Source: UBA1127 sp034422455
GTDB taxonomy: Bacteria > Chloroflexota > Dehalococcoidia > Lucifugimonadales > UBA1127
Direction: 5' to 3'
Assembly (NCBI GenBank): GCA_034422455.1
Contig: DAOUJQ010000004.1
Coordinates: 116,032-180,031 of the forward strand
Length of the DNA stretch: 64,000 nt
Shown here piece by piece: positions 1 through 7,648 of this stretch (position 1 is the stretch's first letter; each line of letters starts with the position of its first letter). Below the pieces are notes generated by a model. It saw only the letters and a list, made by a program, of their open reading frames with translations. It had not been told where the DNA came from and made no database searches. The translations under genes were made by a program, and so were the position numbers.

Positions 1-321
1 GGACTCGTCAGGCTCGAGGTCGACGGCGACGCGGCTCAGGGGAATGGGGTGGCAGAGCGGAACGAGGGTGGGCGTCTGCTTGGCCGCCATGATGCCCGCG
101 ATGCGAGCGGTCGCCAGGGCGTCGCCCTTCTCCAGCTCACCGGCGAGTATCAGGGCGAGGGTCTCAGGCCGCATGACGACGCTGCCGACAGCCACCGCCT
201 CGCGTGCGGTGGCCGGCTTGCCGCCGACGTCCACCATGCGGGCGTGGCCGGCATCGTCAAGGTGCGTAAGCTGCCCTTCCTTGCCGGCCGCGGGATCCTG
301 CCGTTGTGGTTCAGTCGCCAT
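1..321 (-). CDS. moaC: Cyclic pyranopterin monophosphate synthase MoaC, 3' end beyond the window
   Basis: MoaC converts the GTP 3',8-cyclase product into cyclic pyranopterin monophosphate in molybdenum-cofactor synthesis. The frame reads from ATG at 321 to the window edge without a stop (107 codons). It shows the MoaC N-terminal pattern LTHLDDAGHARMVDVG, then KGDALATARIAGIMAAKQT and the LVPLCHPIPL substrate-site motif. A GGAGG lies a few bases before the ATG. The C-terminal part with the remaining active-site residues is outside the window. MoaA is encoded upstream on the same strand, which supports the call. Confidence 0.93.
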   Translation of the reverse strand, partial: MATEPQRQDPAAGKEGQLTHLDDAGHARMVDVGGKPATAREAVAVGSVVMRPETLALILAGELEKGDALATARIAGIMAAKQTPTLVPLCHPIPLSRVAVDLEPDES

Positions 322-344
322 GACTGTTTCCTCCTCACAGAGGC

Positions 345-992
345 CTAGGCATTTGGGCTGTTGCTGCCGTCTGCCTTCAAGAACTCTATGCGGCTTATCT
401 CAGCGCCGTGAAACAACACTCCATCGGCATAGTCCAACGGCACCCAATTGCCAGACATAGGCTCCCAAATGCTCACGGGTGATAGATACAACTCCGGGCC
501 AGGGTCTGTACGGTCGTTGGAGAAGTACTTTGGCCACCCTAGAAAGAGTCTTCCGTCCGCCGTGTACACAAATACTTCACAAGAATCGTTCTCCTCAAAA
601 GCGCGTTCCCATATGCTCCCGTGGCGGCTGAGATCAATTCGCAACAAAAGTAAGAGCCGCCTTGGAACTCGGCTCCCTTCCAACTTGCCAAAGCCCCATC
701 CAAGTCCTATAGCGCTAACATAGAGAACAATCCAAACACCGCCCGGAAGACTTTGGGGACTCACAAGCGCATCGCGAAAGGATGGCCAGGTAGCCAACCC
801 CATCGGAGGGGAAATCAAAGCGGCATACGGGAGGTAGACGGCAACGAACAAGAGGAAGCTGAGGAGAAGGCTCCACATTGTAGCGTTGAAGGCAGAAATC
901 CGCCGAATCCTGCTGACCAAGAAGGCCACCTGCAGGACAAGAAATCCAGGAAGAATGAGCAAGAGCGTCAGCGGCAATTCCGCCAAGTTCAT
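345..992 (-). CDS. Membrane protein resembling DUF6338
   Basis: The 215-residue protein has a hydrophobic N-terminal half with about three membrane segments (roughly residues 5-25, 38-60 and 82-100). The C-terminal half is soluble and includes CEVFVYTADGRLFLGWPKYF and a GPELYLSPV stretch. This layout and the 'G.I.GWPKYFS..P..PELYL' pattern recall the DUF6338 family, whose function is unknown. The family assignment is from memory. It sits between a 45-codon ORF and moaC in the same direction and is probably co-transcribed, but nothing in it suggests a role in cofactor synthesis. Confidence 0.7.
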   Translation of the reverse strand: MNLAELPLTLLLILPGFLVLQVAFLVSRIRRISAFNATMWSLLLSFLLFVAVYLPYAALISPPMGLATWPSFRDALVSPQSLPGGVWIVLYVSAIGLGWGFGKLEGSRVPRRLLLLLRIDLSRHGSIWERAFEENDSCEVFVYTADGRLFLGWPKYFSNDRTDPGPELYLSPVSIWEPMSGNWVPLDYADGVLFHGAEISRIEFLKADGSNSPNA

Positions 993-1015
993 CTACGGAC
1001 CTCACACCAGACACA

Positions 1016-1153
1016 TTATCGATCCCGCCTCTCAGGCGGCACGGGGGGACGAGGAGCCGGAGGACGACTCTCTGGCGGAGGTCTGAAGGTGAACCCCTTC
1101 TCGGCCGGAAATTCCTTTTTTTCGTTCTTGTTTATGAACGGCAATTTGAACAT
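1016..1153 (-). CDS. Small proline-rich basic protein, 45 residues
   Basis: The ORF begins with ATG at 1153, nine bases after the moaA stop and directly behind a GGAGGAG ribosome-binding site. It ends with TAA at 1016-1018, 23 bases before the next gene. The predicted protein starts MFKLPFINKNEKKEF and ends in a proline/arginine-rich tail (about twelve prolines in the last 22 residues). I recognise no domain. The strong ribosome-binding site and the exact fit between moaA and the DUF6338 gene make translation likely. Function is unknown. Confidence 0.6.
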   Translation of the reverse strand: MFKLPFINKNEKKEFPAEKGFTFRPPPESRPPAPRPPVPPERRDR

Positions 1154-1162
1154 GGTCTCCTC

Positions 1163-2194
1163 CTATCCGCCTATCTTGTACATCTCGATCTTGCGCGGGG
1201 CCTCGTCCCTGGAGGTGACGCGGAGGGCTCGCCGCAGAGAAGCGCGGAGCTCGGAGTAGCGGTCCTCGCGGCGGTCCCAGACGCGCTCGATGATGGCGGA
1301 GAGATCGGCGTCGGTGGCACCGTCGCGCATGGGACCCATCAGGTCCGTGCCCTCGCTGCCAAATAGACAGGTGTACAGCTTGCCGTCCGTGGAGAGGCGG
1401 GCGCGGGTGCAGTCGCCGCAGAAGGGGGCGGTCACGGACGCGATGACGCCCATCTCGCCCTCGCCGTCCACGTAGCGCCACCGCTGCGCCACCTCGCCGG
1501 TGTAGTTGGGGCTTGCGGGCTCCACCGGCAGTTCCGCGTTGATGCGCTCCAATATTTCCTTTGCCGGCACCACCTCCGACTCGTCCCAGTTGTTGAGGTT
1601 GCCGACGTCCATGTACTCGATGAAGCGGGCGATGTAGCCACGCTCCTTGCACCAGCGCGCCAGGTCAACGACGGTGTGGTCGTTGACTCCCCGGACGACG
1701 ACGGAGTTGACCTTGATGGGCGTGAGACCGACTTCGTCCGCCGCCTGGATGCCCTCCAGTACGCGGTCGACGCTGTAGTTCAAGCCGTTGAGCTGGCCGA
1801 ATATCTCCTCGTCCAGCGAGTCGAGGCTGACGGTGACGCGGGAGAGGCCGGCATCCTTCAGCGGCTGCGCATGGCGCGCGAGCAGATAGCCGTTGGTGGT
1901 CATCGCCATGTCCTGGACGCCGGAAATCCCGGCCAGCATGCCGATGAGCTTGTAAAGGTCCGCGCGAACGAGGGGCTCACCGCCGGTGATGCGCAGCTTG
2001 GTGACGCCAAGCCCCACGAAGACGCCCGCGAGACGCGTGATCTCCTCAAAGCTCAGCATCTGGGCCTTGGAGAGGAACTTGTACCGCTCGCCGAAGACCT
2101 CGGCGGGCATGCAGTACGGACAGCGGAAGTTGCACCGGTCCGTCACGGAAATCCGGAGGTCTCTCAGGGGCCTGTTCAGCGTGTCCAGAGACAT
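1163..2194 (-). CDS. moaA: GTP 3',8-cyclase MoaA (radical SAM)
   Basis: MoaA opens molybdenum-cofactor synthesis by rearranging GTP with two [4Fe-4S] clusters. The N-terminal radical-SAM motif is TDRCNFRCPYCMP (CxxxCxxC). TGGEPL follows, and the C-terminal cluster motif starts at CGDCTRARLSTDGKLYTC. The protein ends in the di-glycine (YKIGG) that MoaA needs for activity. I chose ATG 2194 over the TTG twelve bases upstream because GGAG stands six bases before it. This gives 343 residues, normal for the family. It follows rdgB closely and precedes moaC, so one transcript is likely. Confidence 0.95.
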   Translation of the reverse strand: MSLDTLNRPLRDLRISVTDRCNFRCPYCMPAEVFGERYKFLSKAQMLSFEEITRLAGVFVGLGVTKLRITGGEPLVRADLYKLIGMLAGISGVQDMAMTTNGYLLARHAQPLKDAGLSRVTVSLDSLDEEIFGQLNGLNYSVDRVLEGIQAADEVGLTPIKVNSVVVRGVNDHTVVDLARWCKERGYIARFIEYMDVGNLNNWDESEVVPAKEILERINAELPVEPASPNYTGEVAQRWRYVDGEGEMGVIASVTAPFCGDCTRARLSTDGKLYTCLFGSEGTDLMGPMRDGATDADLSAIIERVWDRREDRYSELRASLRRALRVTSRDEAPRKIEMYKIGG

Positions 2195-2222
2195 GTGCCG
2201 CTCCAACGGCTTACCGTCGTCG

Positions 2223-2831
2223 TTATCGCTCCCGGTCTGCGCGCTCCTTGAGCACGTCCGCGGCCTTGGCCGCCGCCCGCGCCCGATGGCTCACGCGGTT
2301 CTTCTCCTCCAGCGAGAGCTCCGCAACCGTCCTGCCGTACTCCGGCAAGTAGAAGACGGGGTCATAGCCAAAGCCGCCTTCTCCGCGGGGCTCATAGCTA
2401 ATGATACCAGAACACACGCCCTCGCACGTGAGCGTGGGCTCGCCGGGGGCCGCCAGGGCGAGCACGCACCGGTAGCGCGCCGTCCTGCGCTCCCACGGCG
2501 TGTCCGCCAACCGCCGCAGCACCAGCGCCGTCCTGTCGTCGTCGGAAGCGTCCTCGCCGGCGAACCGCCGCGAGTGGACACCGGGGGCGCCGTCCAGGGC
2601 GTCGACCTCCAGGCCAGAGTCATCGGCCATCGTGAGGAGGCCGCTCATGCGGGCGTACGTCTCCGCCTTGATAACGGCGTTCCCCTCGAAGGTATCCGCG
2701 GGCTCCTCGATTTCCGTCGGCAGACCCAGGTCCCGCAACGAGACCAGCGTGTAGGACACGTCGCGGAGCAGAGCACCCAGTTCAAGGACCTTGCCGGGGT
2801 TGCCGGTGGCAACCAGCAGTCTACGTTCCAT
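2223..2831 (-). CDS. rdgB: XTP/dITP diphosphatase (RdgB/HAM1)
   Basis: This house-cleaning enzyme hydrolyses ITP, dITP and XTP so that deaminated purines are not incorporated. The HAM1 signatures are present in order: LLVATGNPGKVLE at the N terminus, FEGNAVIKAETYA, ADDSGLEVDALDGAPGVHS, and GGFGYDPVFYLPE. FAELS/KNRVSHRA-type residues close the protein. ATG 2831 has GGAG six bases upstream and gives 202 residues, the usual size. It is the first gene of the minus-strand run leading into moaA. The link to molybdopterin is positional only. Confidence 0.93.
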   Translation of the reverse strand: MERRLLVATGNPGKVLELGALLRDVSYTLVSLRDLGLPTEIEEPADTFEGNAVIKAETYARMSGLLTMADDSGLEVDALDGAPGVHSRRFAGEDASDDDRTALVLRRLADTPWERRTARYRCVLALAAPGEPTLTCEGVCSGIISYEPRGEGGFGYDPVFYLPEYGRTVAELSLEEKNRVSHRARAAAKAADVLKERADRER

Positions 2832-2963
2832 TCCATACTCCAGCACTCACCATAGCCAAGGCCGCCGGGGAGTCAATAGCGAGGGCCTTGCAATGGTGTG
2901 CGACTGAGTTCACAATCGTTGAGGCGGTCCCGCCGGCAGAAACGGGGCCACAGGGAGCAATGC

Positions 2964-4406
2964 GTGCAACGCAGCTGGCAGCCCAAGCCGGGCGACCAGG
3001 TTGTCCGGCGTCCCAGACCCCAAGAGACCCGCCCTATCACTGTCCGTATACCCCTCCGCGCCCCCAGGTTGCGCCCAATCAATTCTCCCATCACGCTGCT
3101 TGCCGGCCTGGCCGGGCTCATCGCTCTGGGCACCGTGCTGCTGCTCTTCCCCTTCGCGAGCGCCAGCGGCGAGTGGACGCCGCCAATGGTGGCGCTCTTC
3201 ACTGCCACGTCGGCCGCAACGGTGACGGGGTTGGTGGTGGTGGACACTCCCGTGCACTGGAGCATCGCGGGGCAAGTGGTCATCTGGGCGCTCATCCTGG
3301 TGGGCGGGCTGGGCTGGATGACGATGGCAGGGTTCATCTACATCCTGCTGGGCCAGCGCATCACGCTCCCGCAGCGCATGGCGTTCCGGGAAGGGCTGGG
3401 GGACACGCGCATCGGCGGCATCCTGCGGGCCATCCGCAACCTGATGGTGACGGCGCTGGCGCTTCAGCTCGTCGGCGGCGTGCTGCTGACATTCCGATTC
3501 GCTCGCTCACTGGACGTGAGCTTCCCGGAGGCGGCATGGCTGGGCCTGTTCCAGGCCGTCAGCGGATTCAACAACGCGGGCTTCACCACGCTCCCCGACT
3601 CAGAGAGCCTCCGCGCCTTCCAGGACGACCTCTTCACGCTGGGGGTCATGGCCTTCCTCATCATGGCCGGCGGACTAAGCTTCGCCGTTATCGCCGAGCT
3701 GTTCCGCGTGCGCCGGTTCTCCCGGTTCAGCCTCGACACCAAGATCATTCTTGTCGCAAGCGTGGCGCTGTGGGCGCTTGGCGCCGTCGTCGTGCTGGCG
3801 CTGGAGTACAGCAGCCCGCAGACGCTGGGGCCAATGCCGGTGGGCGAGAAGATCATCCACGCCTCCTTCGAGTCCATCACGGCGCGGGCCGCGGGGTTCA
3901 GCACCATCGACACCGGCGTGCTCAACTCGGCGACGATCTTCTTCCTGATGGGGCTGATGTTCATCGGCACAGCGTCGGCCTCCGCCGGCGGGGGGATCCG
4001 GCTGAACACCCTGGGCGTGCTTGTCGCGACAGTCATCTCCTCAATTCGCGGCTCGGACCACGTGACTGCGTTCGGACGCGAGGTGTCGCCCTTCCAGGTG
4101 CACAGGGCCATCGCAGTGGTGACGCTGGGGATCGTCCTGGTCTTTGTGGTGGCATTCATCCTGACCGGCTCGGACAGCGAGGGAGCGCCCTTCATCGACC
4201 TGCTCTTCGAAGCGTTCTCCGCCGTGGGCACCGTGGGGCTGAGCACCGGCGTGACGCCGGACCTCAACATGGTGGGGCAACTGCTCATCATAGTGACCAT
4301 GGTGATCGGGCGGATAGGGCCGCTGGCACTGGGCTTGGCGCTGGTGCACCACGAGGGCAGGACGCCGCTTTACCGATATCCAAGGGAGCGGGTTAGAATA
4401 GGGTAG
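2964..4406 (+). CDS. trkH: K+ uptake pore protein, TrkH/KtrB family
   Basis: This is the channel-like subunit of a Trk/Ktr potassium uptake system in the inner membrane. About ten hydrophobic segments are visible. The four pore-loop signatures are TVTGLVVVDT, FNNAGFTTLP, AAGFSTIDTG and VGTVGLSTGV, the repeats that form the selectivity filter. SASAGGGIRLNT matches the conserved region near the gating loop. The start is uncertain. GTG 2964 has GGGAG six bases upstream and gives 480 residues, while an in-frame GTG at 2898 adds 22 basic residues. The trkA gene follows after eight bases. Confidence 0.92.
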   Translation: MQRSWQPKPGDQVVRRPRPQETRPITVRIPLRAPRLRPINSPITLLAGLAGLIALGTVLLLFPFASASGEWTPPMVALFTATSAATVTGLVVVDTPVHWSIAGQVVIWALILVGGLGWMTMAGFIYILLGQRITLPQRMAFREGLGDTRIGGILRAIRNLMVTALALQLVGGVLLTFRFARSLDVSFPEAAWLGLFQAVSGFNNAGFTTLPDSESLRAFQDDLFTLGVMAFLIMAGGLSFAVIAELFRVRRFSRFSLDTKIILVASVALWALGAVVVLALEYSSPQTLGPMPVGEKIIHASFESITARAAGFSTIDTGVLNSATIFFLMGLMFIGTASASAGGGIRLNTLGVLVATVISSIRGSDHVTAFGREVSPFQVHRAIAVVTLGIVLVFVVAFILTGSDSEGAPFIDLLFEAFSAVGTVGLSTGVTPDLNMVGQLLIIVTMVIGRIGPLALGLALVHHEGRTPLYRYPRERVRIG

Positions 4407-4414
4407 GAGTTGCT

Positions 4415-5110
4415 ATGGCAAACCGGCAAATAGTCGTCATCGGCCTGGGAAGGTTCGGCTCGAGCGTGGCCTACACCCTCTACCAGATGGGCCACGACGT
4501 CCTGGCGCTGGAGTCCGACGAGGCGCTGGTGCAGGAAGCCATGGGCCGCGTGACCTACTCCGTCCGCGCCGACGCCACGCAGGAGAACGTCCTGCGAGAG
4601 CTGGGCGTACCCAACTTCGACATGGCCGTGGTGGCCATCGGCTCCAACGTCGAGGCAAGCATCATGGCCACGGTGCTGCTCAAGAGCATGGGCATCCCCT
4701 ACATCGTCGCCCGGGCCCGCACATCCCTCCACGGTCAGACCCTGGAGCGTGTCGGCGCGGACGTCGTCGTCCACCCGGAGCAGGAGACGGGACAGCACGT
4801 CGCCCGAAGCCTCTTCCACCCGGAGGTCCAGGACTACATGGAGGTTGCGCCCAACTTTGTCGTCAGCAAGGTGCGCACCTCCGCGCAGGCCGTAAACCGC
4901 ACCCTGAAGGACATGGGACTGGCCGGCGCACGCGACAAGTACGGGCTCGCGGTGCTCGCGATCCGGCGGGGCCAGGACGTCATCCTGCTCCCCGCCGAGG
5001 ACGAGCGCATCCAGCCCGAGGACACGCTGATCCTCGCCAGCAGGGAAGAGCTCCTCGACCGGCTGCAGGAGTCGGGCGTCGCCAGCATGACGGGCGCAGG
5101 GAACCGCTAG
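4415..5110 (+). CDS. trkA: TrkA-type K+ uptake regulator (RCK_N and RCK_C)
   Basis: This cytoplasmic regulator binds nucleotide and gates the TrkH/KtrB pore. The N-terminal Rossmann half begins IVVIGLGRFGSSVA (GxGxxG type), with the acidic residue after strand 2 in VLALESDE. Residues about 1-135 form RCK_N and 140-225 RCK_C, which ends in the IQPEDTLILAS pattern. At 231 residues it is one RCK unit, as in KtrA, rather than the tandem of classical TrkA. It lies eight bases after trkH and is surely co-transcribed. Confidence 0.93.
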   Translation: MANRQIVVIGLGRFGSSVAYTLYQMGHDVLALESDEALVQEAMGRVTYSVRADATQENVLRELGVPNFDMAVVAIGSNVEASIMATVLLKSMGIPYIVARARTSLHGQTLERVGADVVVHPEQETGQHVARSLFHPEVQDYMEVAPNFVVSKVRTSAQAVNRTLKDMGLAGARDKYGLAVLAIRRGQDVILLPAEDERIQPEDTLILASREELLDRLQESGVASMTGAGNR

Positions 5111-5243
5111 CTATTTGGCGGCGTCACTGCATTTGTGAAAGTCCGGCAAAACCCCTCTTGCGAAACCATTTGCAGGAGACCATAATCGTCTACGGCAATT
5201 GGGGTGGCCGGCGCCACAACTCTATGACGAGTAAACGCTCCAT

Positions 5244-5717
5244 ATGCACATAAAGCGGCTGCTGCTCCCCCTCCAAGGGCAGCGCGTTGACGAGCATGCG
5301 TTGGAGTTCGCCTGCACCCTCGTGCGGCAAGAGCACGGGTGCGTCTGCCTTCTCTCCGTGATCGAGGTCCCCAGAGAGTTCGCCGTGGACGCGGAGCTGC
5401 CGAGCGAGGTGGCCCACAGCGAGGACCTGCTCCGCCACGGTGAAGCCTACGTGAGGTCCCGGAAGATCAAGGTGGAGGCGGACCTGCTCCAGGCCAGGGA
5501 CTCCGGGCCAGCCATTGTCAAGGAGGCCCAGGAAGAACGGGTGGACGCCATCCTGCTCGGGATTCCGTACAGGCGAAAGCAAGACGGCTTGACTTCCCAG
5601 AGCGACGCCACGTACATCCTAGAGCACTCACCCTGCCCCGTCCTCCTGTTCCGGGAACCCATGCCCAACGACTCGCAGCAAGCAGCCACCGGACCGCTTT
5701 CCGAAGGCCGACGATGA
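5244..5717 (+). CDS. Universal stress protein family (UspA)
   Basis: The 157-residue protein has the UspA fold pattern. A first strand is followed by a helix (HIKRLLLPLQGQRVDEHALEFA), a central DLLQARDSGPAIVKEAQEE stretch, and a final strand CPVLLFREP. The typical ATP-binding GxxGxnS loop is poorly kept (LLGIPYRRKQDG), so nucleotide binding is doubtful. Its last four bases (ATGA) contain the start of the next RCK gene, so the two are translationally coupled. Usp proteins are known partners of cation transporters, which suits a role in regulating K+ uptake. That role is inferred. Confidence 0.8.
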   Translation: MHIKRLLLPLQGQRVDEHALEFACTLVRQEHGCVCLLSVIEVPREFAVDAELPSEVAHSEDLLRHGEAYVRSRKIKVEADLLQARDSGPAIVKEAQEERVDAILLGIPYRRKQDGLTSQSDATYILEHSPCPVLLFREPMPNDSQQAATGPLSEGRR

Positions 5718-6121
5718 ACGTCATCGTGATGGGCTGCGGCCGCATCGGGACGCAGGTCGCGACCTCCCTCTGGCGAGACGGCCACCGGGTCACCGTTCTC
5801 GATACCGTTCCCGAGAGCTTTCTGAGCCTTCCAAGGGAGCTGCGCGAGATGGAAGGAGCAACCATTGTGTGCGACGGCATCCTGGAGGAGGAACTGATAG
5901 CCGCGGGCATCCAGGAAGCGGATGTCTTTGTCGCGGTCTCCAACCGGGACAACCGCAACGCCCTGGCGGCGCAGCGGGCCAAGCACATCTTCAACGTACA
6001 GAACGTGGTCTGCCGGGTCGGAGACCTGGAAAGACAGGAGATGTACAACCAGCTTGGCCTGGCGGCGGTCAGCCCCACCAAGATCACGTCGGCGCTCATC
6101 CTCGAAGCGGTGTTTCCGTAA
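5714..6121 (+). CDS. RCK_N-only TrkA-like protein
   Basis: This 135-residue protein consists only of the N-terminal Rossmann domain of TrkA: VIVMGCGRIGTQVA at the start, VTVLDTVPES after strand 2, and ADVFVAVSNRDNRNALAAQRAK. No RCK_C domain follows, since the frame stops at EAVFP. Its ATG overlaps the uspA stop, and the next RCK gene starts five bases downstream. It may pair with the full-length RCK protein next to it, giving a split version of the two-unit TrkA. That pairing is inference from order. Confidence 0.88.
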   Translation: MNVIVMGCGRIGTQVATSLWRDGHRVTVLDTVPESFLSLPRELREMEGATIVCDGILEEELIAAGIQEADVFVAVSNRDNRNALAAQRAKHIFNVQNVVCRVGDLERQEMYNQLGLAAVSPTKITSALILEAVFP

Positions 6122-6125
6122 CGCC

Positions 6126-6788
6126 ATGTATATCGTAGTCATCGGCGCTGGGAGGGTTGGCTTCTTTCTCGTCCGCGCGCTGTTCAACGCAGGGCATGAG
6201 GTCTTCATCGTGGAGCGGAACGAGCGGCGGGTCGATGAGCTGGTGCAGCAATTCGGCAACGTCGCCATCAAGGGCGACGGCTCCGAGCCAATCATCCAGA
6301 TGGCCGCGGGCGTTGCGCGGGCCGACATCCTCATCGCAACCACGGGCGCCGACGAGGACAACCTGGCGGCGTGCCAGCTGGCCAAGCACCGCTTCAACGT
6401 CCCAAAGACGGTGACCCTGATCAACAGCCCGGAGGACGAGCGGCTGTTCGAGCTGCTGGGGGTGGACGTTGTGGTGAGCAGCACGCAACTGCTGCTCGGG
6501 GCCATCGAGGAGGAGCTGCCGGCCCACTCCAAAGCACACGTGCTGCCGGTGCGCGGCAACCGCGAGGCCGCCACGATCGAGGTGTCCCAAGGGTCGCCCG
6601 TCATCGGCCAACGGCTTCGTTCCATTGACCTTCCGCCGGATACCTACGTCCTGGCCGTCATAGGCCGAGACGGGAGCCTGAAGGACATCAACGACAATAC
6701 GACGCTGGAACTGCACGACGAAGTCGTCGCCATGACGGCAACGGACCAGGCGGAGGCCCTCCTGGAAGTTCTGAGCGCCGGGAGGTAG
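6126..6788 (+). CDS. trkA: TrkA-type K+ uptake regulator, second full-length copy
   Basis: The protein starts MYIVVIGAGRVGFFLVRAL (GxGxxG Rossmann motif) and has the acidic EVFIVERNE strand-2 end. It carries IATTGADEDNLAACQLAK, then an RCK_C domain from about residue 140 with SPVIGQRLRSIDLP and a closing LHDEVVAMT strand. ATG 6126 is the natural start, because an upstream open frame in the same phase is only a shadow of the preceding gene. At 220 residues it is a single RCK unit. The cluster therefore holds one pore gene and three RCK proteins. Confidence 0.92.
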   Translation: MYIVVIGAGRVGFFLVRALFNAGHEVFIVERNERRVDELVQQFGNVAIKGDGSEPIIQMAAGVARADILIATTGADEDNLAACQLAKHRFNVPKTVTLINSPEDERLFELLGVDVVVSSTQLLLGAIEEELPAHSKAHVLPVRGNREAATIEVSQGSPVIGQRLRSIDLPPDTYVLAVIGRDGSLKDINDNTTLELHDEVVAMTATDQAEALLEVLSAGR

Positions 6789-6790
6789 CC

Positions 6791-7648
6791 GTGGCCAAGC
6801 GCATAGCCTACCTGGGCCCGCCGGGCACCTACACCGAAGACGCCACAGAGCGGTATGACGCAACCGCCGAACGCATCCCGTATTCCACGATCGCGGCCAC
6901 GGCGGAGGCCGTACGCGCAGGCGAGGCCGACGAGGGCGTGGCGCCCATCGAGAACAGCCTCGAGGGCGCCGTCAACGACACGCTGGACCTGCTGATACGC
7001 GAGCCCACGCTGCAGGTGCGGCAGGAGATCCTGGTGCCCATTCGCCACTGCCTGCTGGTGAAGCCAGGCACACTAACGGAGCAGGTCGAGGCCATCTACT
7101 CCCACCCCCAGGCGCTGGGGCAGTGCCGGCACTACCTGGAGACGCACTTCCCGCAGGCACAAATCGTGGCATCGCTGTCAACGGCGGCGTCGGTCGGACA
7201 GATGCAGGACAGCGACGTTCCGGCGGCGGCCATCGCATCGCGGCGCGCGGCGGACCTGTACGGCGCCGAGGTGCTGGCGGAGGACATCCAGGACCAGGGC
7301 GGCAACACCACGCGCTTCGTGGTGCTGGCCAAGGAGGACCATGCCCCGACGGGCGACGACAAGACCTCGATTTGCTTTGACTTCGACGAAGACCAAGGGC
7401 CGCTCGTAGGCGACACGCCGGGACTGCTCTACAACGTCATCGGGGAGTTTGCACAGCGCAACATCAGCATGACCAAGATCGAGTCGCGGCCCTCAAAGAT
7501 CGAGATGGGGCGGTACACGTTCCTGGTGGACCTGATGGGCCACCGGACGGACCCGATCATGGCCGAGGCGATCGAGGCCGTGCGTCTGCGGACGTCGCAC
7601 GTCAAGGTCTTCGGCTCGTATCCGCGCTTCCGGGAACCGGTCACCTAG
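6791..7648 (+). CDS. pheA: Prephenate dehydratase with ACT domain
   Basis: It converts prephenate to phenylpyruvate in phenylalanine synthesis. The catalytic domain (about 1-185) starts IAYLGPPGTYTEDA and contains VAPIENSLEGAVNDTLDLL, an AAIASRRAADLYG stretch and the GNTTRFVVL motif with the essential Thr-Arg-Phe. The ACT domain follows with PGLLYNVIGEFAQRNISMTKIESRP, the phenylalanine-sensing ESRP motif. It starts at GTG 6791, three bases after the RCK gene. Its stop shares the CTAG tetranucleotide with the stop of the convergent DUF2298 gene, so no terminator separates them. Confidence 0.94.
   Translation: MAKRIAYLGPPGTYTEDATERYDATAERIPYSTIAATAEAVRAGEADEGVAPIENSLEGAVNDTLDLLIREPTLQVRQEILVPIRHCLLVKPGTLTEQVEAIYSHPQALGQCRHYLETHFPQAQIVASLSTAASVGQMQDSDVPAAAIASRRAADLYGAEVLAEDIQDQGGNTTRFVVLAKEDHAPTGDDKTSICFDFDEDQGPLVGDTPGLLYNVIGEFAQRNISMTKIESRPSKIEMGRYTFLVDLMGHRTDPIMAEAIEAVRLRTSHVKVFGSYPRFREPVT

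Noticed and set aside
44..460. Plus-strand frames over the left edge
   Set aside because: The minus strand encodes MoaC with clear motifs; the plus frames are antisense.
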